Translations under genes and position numbers: made by a program
Notes under the pieces: generated by a model
Seen by the model: the letters and a program-made list of their open reading frames with translations, nothing else
The model's database searches: none
Told to the model about the DNA's origin: nothing
NCBI RefSeq assembly: GCF_046602855.1
Contig: NZ_JBKINJ010000002.1
Coordinates: forward strand, 434,001 to 498,000
Direction: 5' to 3'
DNA from: Gracilimonas sp046602855
GTDB lineage: Bacteria > Bacteroidota > Rhodothermia > Balneolales > Balneolaceae
Length of the DNA stretch: 64,000 bases
In this document: positions 8,694-17,017 of the stretch, piece by piece
How the letters are laid out: each line of letters starts with the position of its first letter
Numbering within the stretch: position 1 is the stretch's first letter

Positions 8694-10301
8694 ATGAGCA
8701 CGGCCACTGCCGAAACTGAAATTACCAAAGAAGCGAAAAAGCGACGAACTTTCGCCATTATTTCCCACCCTGATGCGGGTAAAACAACCCTCACTGAGAA
8801 GCTATTGCTATATGGTGGAGCCCTACACGAGGCCGGATCTATCCGTGCCCGAAAAGCTACCCGTCACGCTGCTTCCGACTGGATGTCGATTGAGCAGGAA
8901 CGCGGTATTTCTGTAACTTCATCAGTATTACGTTTTGAGCAGAACGGCATTAAGTACAACCTGCTGGATACCCCGGGTCACAAAGACTTTTCTGAAGATA
9001 CCCTTCGGACCCTGGTTGCAGCTGATTCCGGCCTGATGGTTATTGACGTTGCCAAAGGTGTTGAGGAGCAGACCGAGAAATTATTTGAAGTATGTAAGCT
9101 TCGAGAAGTTCCCGTCATCACCTTTGTTAACAAGTGTGATCGCCCGGGTATGGATCCGCTGGAAGTGCTAAGTAATATAGAGAACAAGCTTGGTATTGAA
9201 GCCGTGCCTGCAAGCTGGCCCATGGGCTATGGCCGTAAATTTCAGGGTATATATGATGCTATAGCAAAAAAGGTACACATCTACCAAAAAACAGAACACG
9301 GGGCTAAAAAGGCCGTAACAGATGTTCTTAGTGTTGAGGAAGCTATTGATTCTTCTACTCTATCTGATACGGAGAAAGAAGCTTTTCGGGAAGAGGTCAT
9401 GCTGATCGATGGAATGTATGAAGGAATGGATCGCGACGAATATGCTTCAGGAAAAGTAACTCCTGTATTTTTTGGTTCAGCTCTTCATAACTTTGGTCTG
9501 GATGTATTTTTGAATTATTTCCATCAGCTGGCTCCGCACCCACAACAGTATAAAACACCTGATGGTATAGCCCGAGATCTTAACGATGGTTTTTCCGGCT
9601 TCATTTTCAAGATGCAGGCCAACATGAATCCTGATCACCGCGACTGCGCGGCATTTATTCGTGTGGCATCCGGAAAGTTTGAACGTGGCCAACAGGTGAC
9701 GATCGCATCCACAGGCAAGAAAATTAAAATGTCAACGCCACACACCTTGATGGGTGATGACCGACAGCTTATGGAGGAAGCATATCCCGGTGATATTGTC
9801 TCTATCTTCAATCCGGGCTCCTTCAGAATTGGCACCACCATCTATGAAAAAAATGAAGTAGACTTTGATGTGATACCACTTTTCACACCGGAGCATTTCC
9901 AGAAAGTAGCAACAAAAGACCCCTTTAAACGAAAACAGTTAAGGGAAGGATTGAAGCAGCTTTCTGAAGAAGGTGTAGTTCATGTATTTGAAGTACCCAA
10001 TGGAGTAGGAAATGAGTTGTTACTTGGAACTGTAGGAGTGCTCCAATTTGAAGTTGTAGAACACAGAATGCTTACCGAATATGGAGTTGAGCTTATCAAA
10101 ACTCCAGTAACCTATCACTGCGCAAGATGGCTGCCCAACGAGAGGAATGACATCATCAAAAAACTGGAAGCCAGCTATTCAACCCACGTCACCAAAGACA
10201 TGGAAGAAAATCCTATCGTACTTTTTGATTCCATGTATGCTTTAAATCAAGGGGAAGAAAAAGTAGGTAAGGAAAACCTGTTCAAATTCAAGCAAGGATA
10301 A
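8694..10301 (+). CDS. prfC: Peptide chain release factor 3
   Basis: 535 residues, matching the usual RF3 length of about 530. GTPase motifs in order: HPDAGKTT (P-loop, 25-32), DTPGHKDF (G3, near 92-99) and NKCD (G4, near 145). They are followed by the translation-factor beta-barrel domain and the RF3 C-terminal domain. RF3 uses GTP to recycle RF1 and RF2 from ribosomes after termination, in the cytoplasm. The ATG at 8694 gives the standard N-terminus. It is monocistronic, with a strong terminator about 40 bases after the stop. Confidence 0.95.
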   Translation: MSTATAETEITKEAKKRRTFAIISHPDAGKTTLTEKLLLYGGALHEAGSIRARKATRHAASDWMSIEQERGISVTSSVLRFEQNGIKYNLLDTPGHKDFSEDTLRTLVAADSGLMVIDVAKGVEEQTEKLFEVCKLREVPVITFVNKCDRPGMDPLEVLSNIENKLGIEAVPASWPMGYGRKFQGIYDAIAKKVHIYQKTEHGAKKAVTDVLSVEEAIDSSTLSDTEKEAFREEVMLIDGMYEGMDRDEYASGKVTPVFFGSALHNFGLDVFLNYFHQLAPHPQQYKTPDGIARDLNDGFSGFIFKMQANMNPDHRDCAAFIRVASGKFERGQQVTIASTGKKIKMSTPHTLMGDDRQLMEEAYPGDIVSIFNPGSFRIGTTIYEKNEVDFDVIPLFTPEHFQKVATKDPFKRKQLREGLKQLSEEGVVHVFEVPNGVGNELLLGTVGVLQFEVVEHRMLTEYGVELIKTPVTYHCARWLPNERNDIIKKLEASYSTHVTKDMEENPIVLFDSMYALNQGEEKVGKENLFKFKQG

Positions 10302-10646
10302 TTCTCGCACAGAAATCCTGACCTGGAATAAAATATTTTATCGAAAGCCTCTCTTTTCTTGTTGAATTGAGAGGCTTTTCTCTATCTGTTCATAAAGGTA
10401 TCAAAAAAACTTCTCGACTATCTCATCGAAAAAACGCTTCCAAATTAATTTCACTTAGATGCAACTAAGTTCCTGATTTTTAATTCAAATAATTTACTCT
10501 GGCTGTACTTAACCTTTGAGATGTTGCGTAATTTATCTTCGTATAAATAATTCAAAGATTCTGAATATCTCACCTAAATAAAAGCTCATCCCTTACCAGA
10601 ATCTATCCCAACAATAAATTCACACCACCAGTACGACTAAAACTAT
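10302..10646. other. 345-base intergenic region between prfC and the SulP gene
   Basis: It contains the prfC terminator at 10344-10381 and a small inverted repeat, ACTTAG (10453-10458) and CTAAGT (10465-10470) with a six-base spacer, which could be an operator for the downstream transporter. The rest is AT-rich with no supportable ORF. No recognised riboswitch was seen. Confidence 0.4.
10344..10381 (+). terminator. Rho-independent terminator of prfC
   Basis: A perfect 10-bp stem AAAGCCTCTC (10344-10353) / GAGAGGCTTT (10369-10378) with a 15-base loop, ending in a short T-rich tract. Confidence 0.8.
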
Positions 10647-12176
10647 ATGAAAAAATATTTAGACCTTTTTGGTCTCAATGATAAGATTGATTATAAAATT
10701 GAAATTTTAGCTGGCATTACCGTTTCGCTGGCTCTGATTCCGGAAGCCGTTGCTTTTGCAATGATCGCCGGACTTTCTCCACTTACCGGATTGTATGCTG
10801 CCTTTATGGTTGGGTTGGTCACTTCAATTATTGGAGGACGCCCGGGCATGATATCAGGATCAACGGGAGCGGTAGCCGTTATTCTAATAGCTCTGGCTTT
10901 ATCTCACGGACCCGAATATATTTTCGCTGCAGTTGTTTTGGCCGGATTAATTCAGATAACCGCCGGTTTGCTTAAGCTGGGTAAGCTAATGCGCCTTGTT
11001 CCACACCCTGTAATTTTTGGGTTTGTGAACGGTTTGGCCGTCATCATTTTCATGTCCCAACTGGATCAGTTTAAAACACCAACCGGACAATGGATGACCG
11101 GACAATCACTTTACATATTACTCGGATTAGTGATTTCTACTATGGCTATCATTTGGTTGATGCCTAAGATCAGTAAAAAGATCCCGGGATCATTGGTCGC
11201 TATTTTGACCATTTTTGCTGTTGTAGTAGTGTTTGGGATCGAGACTAAAACCGTTGGTGATATTGCCTCAATTCAAGGTGGATTTCCGCCATTCCATATC
11301 CCACAAATTCCATTTACCTGGGAAGCATTCATGGTTATTCTTCCCTACTCAGTGATCATGGCCGGGGTTGGACTGATCGAAAGTTTACTGACGCTTAACA
11401 TCATTGATGAGATCACTGAAACTCGTGGAAATGGAAATCAGGAAGCAGTGGCACAGGGCACTGCCAATATCTTCTCCGGTTTCTTTTCAGGAATGGGTGG
11501 TTGCGCTATGATCGGCCAAAGTTTGATCAATGTGTCTTCAGGAGCCAGGACTCGAATTTCTGGTATTGTGGCCGCGGTGATGTTACTTGTTTTCATCATG
11601 TTTGGCTCAGGAATGATAGAACTGTTGCCAATGGCCGCACTGACCGGCCTGATGATCATGGTAGCTATAGGGACCTTTGAGTGGGCGAGTTTAAAAACCT
11701 TTAACCGAATGCCTATCTCTGATATCTTTGTCATGGTGATGGTGACCTTGGTAACAGCGGTATTGCATAACCTGGCACTTGCTGTCTTGGTTGGGGTGAT
11801 CATTGCTGCATTGGTCTTTGCCTGGGATAACGCCAAGAGGATCCGTGCCCGAAAGCATATTGATGAGCAAGGAATAAAACATTACGAAATCTATGGCCCT
11901 CTTTTCTTTGGGTCTGTCTCGGTATTCAACTCAAAATTTGATGTACTGAACGACCCTGATGAGGTTATCATCGATTTTGAGGAAAGCAGAGTGGTAGATA
12001 TGTCAGCCATTGAAGCTTTGAACAAGATCACCGAGCGCTACAGTAAGGTCGGGAAAACGGTTCACCTAAAGCATCTAAGTAAAGATTGCCGAAAAATGCT
12101 ACATAACGCCAATGCCATCATTGATGTAAATGTAATGGAAGACCCAACCTACAAACTAGCTTTGGATAAGATCTAA
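10647..12176 (+). CDS. SulP family anion transporter with STAS domain
   Basis: 509 residues. The first ~400 form about a dozen hydrophobic segments with the SulP opening region (IPEAVAFAMIAGLSPLTGLY, near 30-50). The last ~95 form a cytoplasmic STAS domain (IIDFEESRVVDMSAIEAL). SLC26/SulP carriers move sulfate, bicarbonate or other anions; the substrate is not decided by sequence. No carbonic anhydrase or sulfur-assimilation gene is adjacent. A hairpin terminator follows and is shared with the converging metalloprotease gene. Confidence 0.9.
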   Translation: MKKYLDLFGLNDKIDYKIEILAGITVSLALIPEAVAFAMIAGLSPLTGLYAAFMVGLVTSIIGGRPGMISGSTGAVAVILIALALSHGPEYIFAAVVLAGLIQITAGLLKLGKLMRLVPHPVIFGFVNGLAVIIFMSQLDQFKTPTGQWMTGQSLYILLGLVISTMAIIWLMPKISKKIPGSLVAILTIFAVVVVFGIETKTVGDIASIQGGFPPFHIPQIPFTWEAFMVILPYSVIMAGVGLIESLLTLNIIDEITETRGNGNQEAVAQGTANIFSGFFSGMGGCAMIGQSLINVSSGARTRISGIVAAVMLLVFIMFGSGMIELLPMAALTGLMIMVAIGTFEWASLKTFNRMPISDIFVMVMVTLVTAVLHNLALAVLVGVIIAALVFAWDNAKRIRARKHIDEQGIKHYEIYGPLFFGSVSVFNSKFDVLNDPDEVIIDFEESRVVDMSAIEALNKITERYSKVGKTVHLKHLSKDCRKMLHNANAIIDVNVMEDPTYKLALDKI

Positions 12177-12187
12177 AGTATAATATT

Positions 12188-12214
12188 AAGAGGCTCTTTA
12201 GTGAGCCTCTTTTA
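12188..12214. terminator. Bidirectional terminator between SulP gene and metalloprotease gene
   Basis: A perfect 9-bp stem AAGAGGCTC (12188-12196) / GAGCCTCTT (12203-12211), a six-base loop, and T-rich sequence on the forward side with A-rich sequence before the stem. It lies between converging genes and so can serve both strands. Confidence 0.8.
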
Positions 12215-12220
12215 CTACAG

Positions 12221-13012
12221 CTATTTACCACCGTTTGCCTGAATATCAGCGATACAATTGGCATCAAGTACCGGAATGGTTTCGTCGTTGAACAATTGTT
12301 CAATGAGGTCAGAACGCTGCATGGCATAGTACATCAGGCAGCTTTCATTATCACAATGGCTTCCGTTTTGCTCATCTTGATGATCTGTCTGCATATCTGT
12401 TCCTGATCCAGGTACATTTACAAGGCCTAATAGGTGACCAAATTCATGCCTGAATGATATCGCTTCTACCTGGTAACGCGTTAGTGAACCAAAACCGGTT
12501 GAGGCATCATCATAGGCGGGGCCAAAGAACGCATTAGAGGTATTGTAATAGGCTATACCAAGTACGTTTTGCTGAGTATAGTAACCATCTGTTATTAGCA
12601 GATAGGTTGCCAATATGCCTTCTTCTGAAAAGTTATTTCTCCGCTGACTTTCAATTTCTCGCACATCATTAGCTGAATAGGAATTTTGATCACCGGATGG
12701 AATCTGGGTTGGCGCAAGAATAGTTACAGATGTTTTATTCAATCTCTGTTCCAAAAAGGCTCTCAAACTATCAAGTGCTCTAGTATTCGGAGCGTATCCG
12801 GGCATATAATCGATCTCGACGATCAATTCTGAAAAGGATTCATCCGAAAGAAGGTCGTTGGCAGAAAGCCCCGGGTTCTGCTGATGATCATAACTAAATT
12901 CGCCACCACCACCTCCACTGCCTGGCGGATTATTTGTACATCCATAAGAGACTGTTAAAATGATTAACAGGGAGAGAATTCCGATAAATTTAGATGGGAT
13001 CATGAAATTCAT
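12221..13012 (-). CDS. Lipoprotein zinc metalloprotease (metzincin, archaemetzincin-like site)
   Basis: 263 residues. The N-terminal hydrophobic segment ends in a lipobox-like SYGC (Cys25), followed by a Gly-rich linker. The catalytic helix HEFGHLLG (His189, Glu190, His193, Gly196) is followed 22 residues later by HCDNESCLM (219-227), a C-x4-C-x-M pattern with the Met-turn. Archaemetzincins carry the same C-x4-C-x-M after their HExxHxxG, but much closer to it. This resembles the 'membrane metalloprotease' lipoproteins of Bacteroidota. Probably anchored at the outer membrane; substrate unknown. Transcribed alone and convergent with the SulP gene. Confidence 0.78.
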   Translation of the reverse strand: MNFMIPSKFIGILSLLIILTVSYGCTNNPPGSGGGGGEFSYDHQQNPGLSANDLLSDESFSELIVEIDYMPGYAPNTRALDSLRAFLEQRLNKTSVTILAPTQIPSGDQNSYSANDVREIESQRRNNFSEEGILATYLLITDGYYTQQNVLGIAYYNTSNAFFGPAYDDASTGFGSLTRYQVEAISFRHEFGHLLGLVNVPGSGTDMQTDHQDEQNGSHCDNESCLMYYAMQRSDLIEQLFNDETIPVLDANCIADIQANGGK

Positions 13013-13093
13013 ATTTATTGGATTATTTTTGTTACAGCTAATTTAAGCATCAATAAAACTCAATTGTTCCAAATTTAACTTCTGATCTGCTTT

Positions 13094-13109
13094 TATACTA
13101 CAAAGTATA
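13094..13109. promoter_or_regulatory. Palindrome upstream of dinB, candidate operator
   Basis: TATACT-ACAA-AGTATA, perfect 6-bp arms, ends 15 bases before the dinB start. The position suits a repressor site, possibly SOS control, but it matches no LexA box that I know with certainty for this lineage. Confidence 0.3.
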
Positions 13110-13124
13110 TGTGTAATTTATGTT

Positions 13125-14210
13125 ATGGAACTGAAATTTCCCATAAGAAAGATCATTCATGTAGATATGGATGCCTTCTACGCTTCTGTAGAACAGCGGG
13201 ATAATCCCACTCTACGGGGAAAGCCTGTAGTTGTAGGTGGTTCACCCAGCGGGCGAGGAGTTGTGGCAACTTGCAGCTACGAGGCTCGAAAATATGGGGT
13301 TCATTCAGCCATGCCAGCCTCACAGGCAATCCGGCTTTGTCCTCATGCCATTTTCGTGAAAACACGATTCGAGGCCTATCGGGAAGTTTCGAGACAAATT
13401 CGGGAGATTTTTTTTGATTATACCGATCTGGTTGAGCCTCTTTCTATGGATGAAGCTTTTCTGGATGTCACCCAAAACCATAAAGATATCCCATCCGCCA
13501 CGTTGATCGCAAAGTACATCAAGGATCGCATTTTTGAGGAAACCCAATTGACGGCTTCTGCTGGCGTGGCACATAATAAGTTTCTTGCTAAAGTTGCATC
13601 AGACATTAACAAACCAAACGGTCTCACACTCATAACCCCTGAAAAAGCTGAGGACTTTTTGGAGGAACTGGATATCAAAAAATTCTTTGGTGTCGGCAAG
13701 GCTACTCAAAAGAAAATGCATGCCGTTGGAATAAAAACCGGAGCAAACCTGAAACAATGGAGTGAGATCGATCTGGTTAAGGCCTTCGGTAAATCAGGTC
13801 GATTTTACTACAGAATTGTAAGGGGTATTGACCATCGGGAAGTAAAACCCCATCGTATAAGAAAGTCTTACGGTAAAGAACGAACTTTCTCGGAAGATAT
13901 AGATAGCCTGGAATGGATCAATAATTTTCTCGATGAATTGACGCAGACCATAGCCGAAGGAATGAAAAAGATCAACGCAGCCGGCAAGACCATAACCCTG
14001 AAAGTCAGATATAAGGATTTTGAGACCATTACCCGAAGTTACTCCTTATCCCATTACACCAATAGGTATCAGGATATTATGGATGTAGTACGTAAACTAA
14101 TGGCTGAAACCGAAGTTGGAAACCGCCCTGTAAGATTATTAGGAATCACATTGTCTAATCTAAATCTAAATGAGAATACAGTTTGGGAGCAGTTGGAACT
14201 TTCGTTTTAG
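13125..14210 (+). CDS. dinB: DNA polymerase IV (Y-family)
   Basis: 361 residues, the usual Pol IV length. The palm motifs are intact: HVDMDAFYASVE (12-23, metal ligands Asp14 and Asp16) and SMDEAFLDV (107-115, Asp109 and Glu110). Fingers, thumb with helix-hairpin-helix (KFFGVGKATQKKM) and little-finger domain follow. No beta-clamp motif is obvious at the very C-terminus, which ends WEQLELSF; the QLELSF tail is a plausible clamp-binding peptide. The polymerase bypasses template lesions in the cytoplasm. A small palindrome lies just upstream. Confidence 0.95.
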   Translation: MELKFPIRKIIHVDMDAFYASVEQRDNPTLRGKPVVVGGSPSGRGVVATCSYEARKYGVHSAMPASQAIRLCPHAIFVKTRFEAYREVSRQIREIFFDYTDLVEPLSMDEAFLDVTQNHKDIPSATLIAKYIKDRIFEETQLTASAGVAHNKFLAKVASDINKPNGLTLITPEKAEDFLEELDIKKFFGVGKATQKKMHAVGIKTGANLKQWSEIDLVKAFGKSGRFYYRIVRGIDHREVKPHRIRKSYGKERTFSEDIDSLEWINNFLDELTQTIAEGMKKINAAGKTITLKVRYKDFETITRSYSLSHYTNRYQDIMDVVRKLMAETEVGNRPVRLLGITLSNLNLNENTVWEQLELSF

Positions 14211-14377
14211 TATTCAATCAGGAGTTAAAGTGCGAATGTTTTACGGGTTGCAGTGGCAAGCATAAATCACTGTAACACCCTAACATTTTAACACAGGCAC
14301 ACAATACCTACTATCATTTTACCGATATTATCGTGAATTTCCCCACAAACCATTCAACAATAAGAAATTTATAAAAC

Positions 14378-15223
14378 ATGAGTGACGGCTACGGATTATT
14401 AAAAGGGAAAAAAGGAATTATTTTCGGCGCTTTGGATGAGCGCAGTATTGCCTGGAGAATTGCTCTGGCATGTAAGCGTGAGGGAGCTGAGTTTGTATTA
14501 TCTAATGCCCCCGTCGCTTTGCGATTGGGAGCTCTTGATGCCTTGGGCGAAGAAACCGGCGCCCCTATCATACCATGTGATGTAACAAAGGATGATGAGA
14601 TCAAGGACCTGATGAGTCAGACCAAAGAACATCTGGGTGGAGTTGACTTTATTCTTCATGCCATTGGTATGTCCCCTAATGTGCGCAAGAAACAGGAATA
14701 CGCCGACCTTAATTATAACTGGATGCAGCAGACTTTGGATATTTCTGCGATCTCGTTGCACCGCGTTTTACATCATGCAGAGCAAGCCGAAATCCTGAAT
14801 GATGGTGGAAGCATCTTAGCCCTGTCATTTATTGGTGCACAACGCATATTCTCAAAATATTCAGATATGAATGATGCCAAGGCTTTACTCGAAAGTATTG
14901 CCCGGAACTATGGAAGCCGCCTTGCCCCAAGAGGAATTCGGGTGAACACTGTTTCTCAAGCTCCTACAAAAACCTCTGCCGGTACAGGTATAAAAGGCTT
15001 TGATGGCATGTATACCTTTGCCGATATGATCGCCCCGATGGGTAATCCTTCCGCAGATGAATGCGCAGATTATTGCGTGACCTTATTCTCTGACCTTACC
15101 CGAAAGGTAACAATGCAGAATCTATATCACGATGGTGGATTTGTGACTTCCGGTATCTCTGAAGAGATGATCAACGACTTGGCGAAACTCTATTCTGAAA
15201 ATGATAACGGCAACGACGAATAA
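14378..15223 (+). CDS. fabI: Enoyl-[acyl-carrier-protein] reductase (NADH), FabI
   Basis: 281 residues, an SDR of the Bacteroidota FabI type (GIIFGALDERSIAW at 13-26 binds the cofactor). The catalytic Tyr161-x6-Lys168 pair is present in KYSDMNDAK. Where E. coli FabI has a second conserved Tyr (146), this protein has Phe151; both lie ten residues before the catalytic Tyr. The enzyme makes the last reduction of each fatty-acid elongation cycle in the cytoplasm. ruvC starts three bases after its stop, so the two are co-transcribed. Confidence 0.93.
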   Translation: MSDGYGLLKGKKGIIFGALDERSIAWRIALACKREGAEFVLSNAPVALRLGALDALGEETGAPIIPCDVTKDDEIKDLMSQTKEHLGGVDFILHAIGMSPNVRKKQEYADLNYNWMQQTLDISAISLHRVLHHAEQAEILNDGGSILALSFIGAQRIFSKYSDMNDAKALLESIARNYGSRLAPRGIRVNTVSQAPTKTSAGTGIKGFDGMYTFADMIAPMGNPSADECADYCVTLFSDLTRKVTMQNLYHDGGFVTSGISEEMINDLAKLYSENDNGNDE

Positions 15224-15226
15224 TGT

Positions 15227-15802
15227 ATGCCTGATATAATCCTCGGTATTGATCCCGGCTCCCGTAACACAGGCTATGCCCTGTTAACGGAAGAAAACGG
15301 AAAACTGATCGCCTTAAGGTGTGATGTGATCCGTATGGCTGATATCGATGATCATGCCGAGCGTTTACAGGTTATTTTTGATAAAGTCTCTGCCATCATT
15401 CGCTCTAACAAACCAACATCATGCGCAGTAGAAACACCGGTTTATGGAGTAGACCCCATGGCTATGCTGAAGTTGGGACGGGCACAGGCAGCTGCCATGC
15501 TGGCCATCACTAACAACGGGCTACCGGCTGTTGAGTATTTCCCAAAGGTGGTAAAGAAATCCATCACCGGAAATGGAAATGCCAGCAAAGAGCAGGTTGC
15601 TTTTATGCTGAACAAGATGGTGAAGCTTCCCGATGAAAAACTGTCCAATGATGCGACAGATGCACTTGCCGTAGCTTGGTGTCATATGATGAAAGGTCGC
15701 GGAATCCCGGGTTCATCAAATAAGAAAACGCACCAGAATAATAAGAAAGGAGATTGGGCGAGTTTTGTGGCAGATAATCCGGATCGGGTTAAGGGAATGT
15801 AG
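15227..15802 (+). CDS. ruvC: Holliday junction resolvase RuvC
   Basis: 191 residues. The RNase H-like fold carries the four acidic residues: Asp9 in GIDPGSRNTG, Glu69 in AVETPVYG, and Asp142 and Asp145 in NDATDALA. The C-terminal tail after about 160 is basic and rich in Asn and Lys, longer than in E. coli RuvC (173 residues). RuvC cuts four-way junctions on which RuvAB is loaded. It is closely coupled to fabI upstream and separated from ruvA by a 148-base hairpin-rich spacer. Confidence 0.94.
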   Translation: MPDIILGIDPGSRNTGYALLTEENGKLIALRCDVIRMADIDDHAERLQVIFDKVSAIIRSNKPTSCAVETPVYGVDPMAMLKLGRAQAAAMLAITNNGLPAVEYFPKVVKKSITGNGNASKEQVAFMLNKMVKLPDEKLSNDATDALAVAWCHMMKGRGIPGSSNKKTHQNNKKGDWASFVADNPDRVKGM

Positions 15803-15803
15803 C

Positions 15804-15927
15804 TGGAGGCAGAGCCTCCATTAGGCATTCCGCAGCAGAGCTACGGAACGAGATACAATGAAATACCGTAGGGGCGAATCGCATTCGCCCTGATGTTTGA
15901 ATCTAACAAAGGTGTATGCAATACACC
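15804..15927. repeat. Four consecutive hairpins between ruvC and ruvA (REP-like)
   Basis: Perfect hairpins: TGGAGGC-AGA-GCCTCCA (15804-15820), GGGCGAAT-CGC-ATTCGCCC (15872-15890) and GGTGTAT-GCA-ATACACC (15911-15927). An imperfect one, ATTCCGCAGC../..CTACGGAAC, spans about 15827-15849. The words GTAGGGGCGAATCGCATTCG and GGAGGCAGAGCCTCC resemble dispersed palindromic repeats known from other genomes. They fill nearly the whole spacer between two co-oriented ruv genes and may act as an intercistronic RNA processing or stabilising element. Confidence 0.7.
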
Positions 15928-15950
15928 GCTACAATAGAAATGAATAACAC

Positions 15951-16547
15951 ATGATCGCATTTTTAAAAGGTTACATCGAAGAAAAAAGAGAAGGACTTGT
16001 GATCCTTGATGTCTCCGGTGTAGGGTACCGGGTTGAAATTTCCTCAATTACCCAGGAGCAATTGGAAAGCGCCGGTTCAGAAGTAAAGTTGCTCATCTAC
16101 CATCACATCACCGACAGCGATCAGCGTTTATTTGGTTTTTTCTCTTCGGATGAAAAAGCTCTTTTTGAAAAACTGATAACCGTAAAAGGCGTTGGGCCCA
16201 AATTAGGACTTACTATTTTATCCGGATTACCTGCTGATCAACTTATTGGAGCTATTACAAACAGCGAAGCCGCAACCCTTTCCAAAGTGCCGGGCATTGG
16301 CAAGAAAACGGCAGAGCGAATAATTGTAGAATTGAAGGACAAGCTTGCTGAATATGCGGCCTCTGCAGGAGTTACCCCTACTTCTTCATCCGAATCCAGC
16401 GTTACAGGTGAAGCCATTTCTGCCTTGGAATCACTAGGATTCAAGAAAAAAGAATCGGAGCAGGCAGTGATGAAAGCTCTCAAAGAAACCGATAGTGAAG
16501 ATGCTTCGATAGTCATTAAAAAAGCCCTGGCGAGTTTGAATAAGTAG
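15951..16547 (+). CDS. ruvA: Holliday junction DNA helicase subunit RuvA
   Basis: 198 residues, the family length. It has an N-terminal OB-fold (MIAFLKGYIEE start), tandem helix-hairpin-helix motifs VKGVGPKLGLTIL and VPGIGKKTAERI in the middle, and a C-terminal three-helix domain that contacts RuvB. RuvA tetramers hold Holliday junctions for RuvB-driven branch migration. It follows ruvC after the hairpin block; no ruvB is present in the window. Confidence 0.95.
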   Translation: MIAFLKGYIEEKREGLVILDVSGVGYRVEISSITQEQLESAGSEVKLLIYHHITDSDQRLFGFFSSDEKALFEKLITVKGVGPKLGLTILSGLPADQLIGAITNSEAATLSKVPGIGKKTAERIIVELKDKLAEYAASAGVTPTSSSESSVTGEAISALESLGFKKKESEQAVMKALKETDSEDASIVIKKALASLNK

Positions 16548-16549
16548 TC

Positions 16550-16927
16550 TTACATATCTAACTCTGTATCCAGATCTTTCTTCATCATCTTAATAAATAA
16601 ATTCATCGAGCTTCTGATGGTGTAGTATTCTTTGGAGGCGTAAAAAACTATTCCTACCAGACCTAACCAACATCCGAGGCCAATAGTAAGATCAAACCAA
16701 TTTGGTTCTTCACCATATTCAATTAGGCTAATTATTCCATACCAGGAACAAAGTAACAATGAAAATGATACGGACAGAAATATTTTCTTTGCTTTACCTA
16801 ACTGCTCTTCAGCAAACTCAACATAACGCCCTTCATTGAGCAGTTTCTTGTCTTTATATAAAAAATATTAAGAAGTGTCTCCAAGTTGCTCTTCAAAAAA
16901 AGTTTCAATGATCTGTTTGGGTTCCAT
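16550..16927 (-). pseudogene. Small two-helix membrane protein gene interrupted by an in-frame stop
   Basis: From the ATG at 16925-16927 the frame reads MEPKQIIETFFEEQLGDTS and then TAA (codon 20, 16868-16870). The same frame continues open to 16550 with a sensible protein: a charged segment (YKDKKLLNEGRYVEFAEEQL), two membrane helices (about 54-74 and 84-103 of the joined chain) and an acidic tail. After the stop the only start-like codon is a TTG inside the first helix. I therefore read it as a 125-codon gene with a nonsense mutation or a base error. The family is not recognised. It converges on ruvA with two bases between the stops. Confidence 0.5.
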
Positions 16928-17017
16928 GGCTAAATGCTGAATTCACTTTTATAAACCAAACAAAAATAACGAAGAATTTTTCTACTAAAGCAATAGGTGA
17001 ACTTTCGTTGAAACCTA

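Noticed and set aside
14378..15223. Non-functional enoyl reductase because of Phe151
   Set aside because: The catalytic Tyr161-x6-Lys168 pair and the cofactor motif are intact; the Phe replaces only the less critical second tyrosine of E. coli FabI.
15804..15927. Possible CRISPR array or tRNA-like structure between ruvC and ruvA
   Set aside because: The units are hairpins of different sequence, not equal direct repeats with spacers, and no acceptor stem or T-loop is present.
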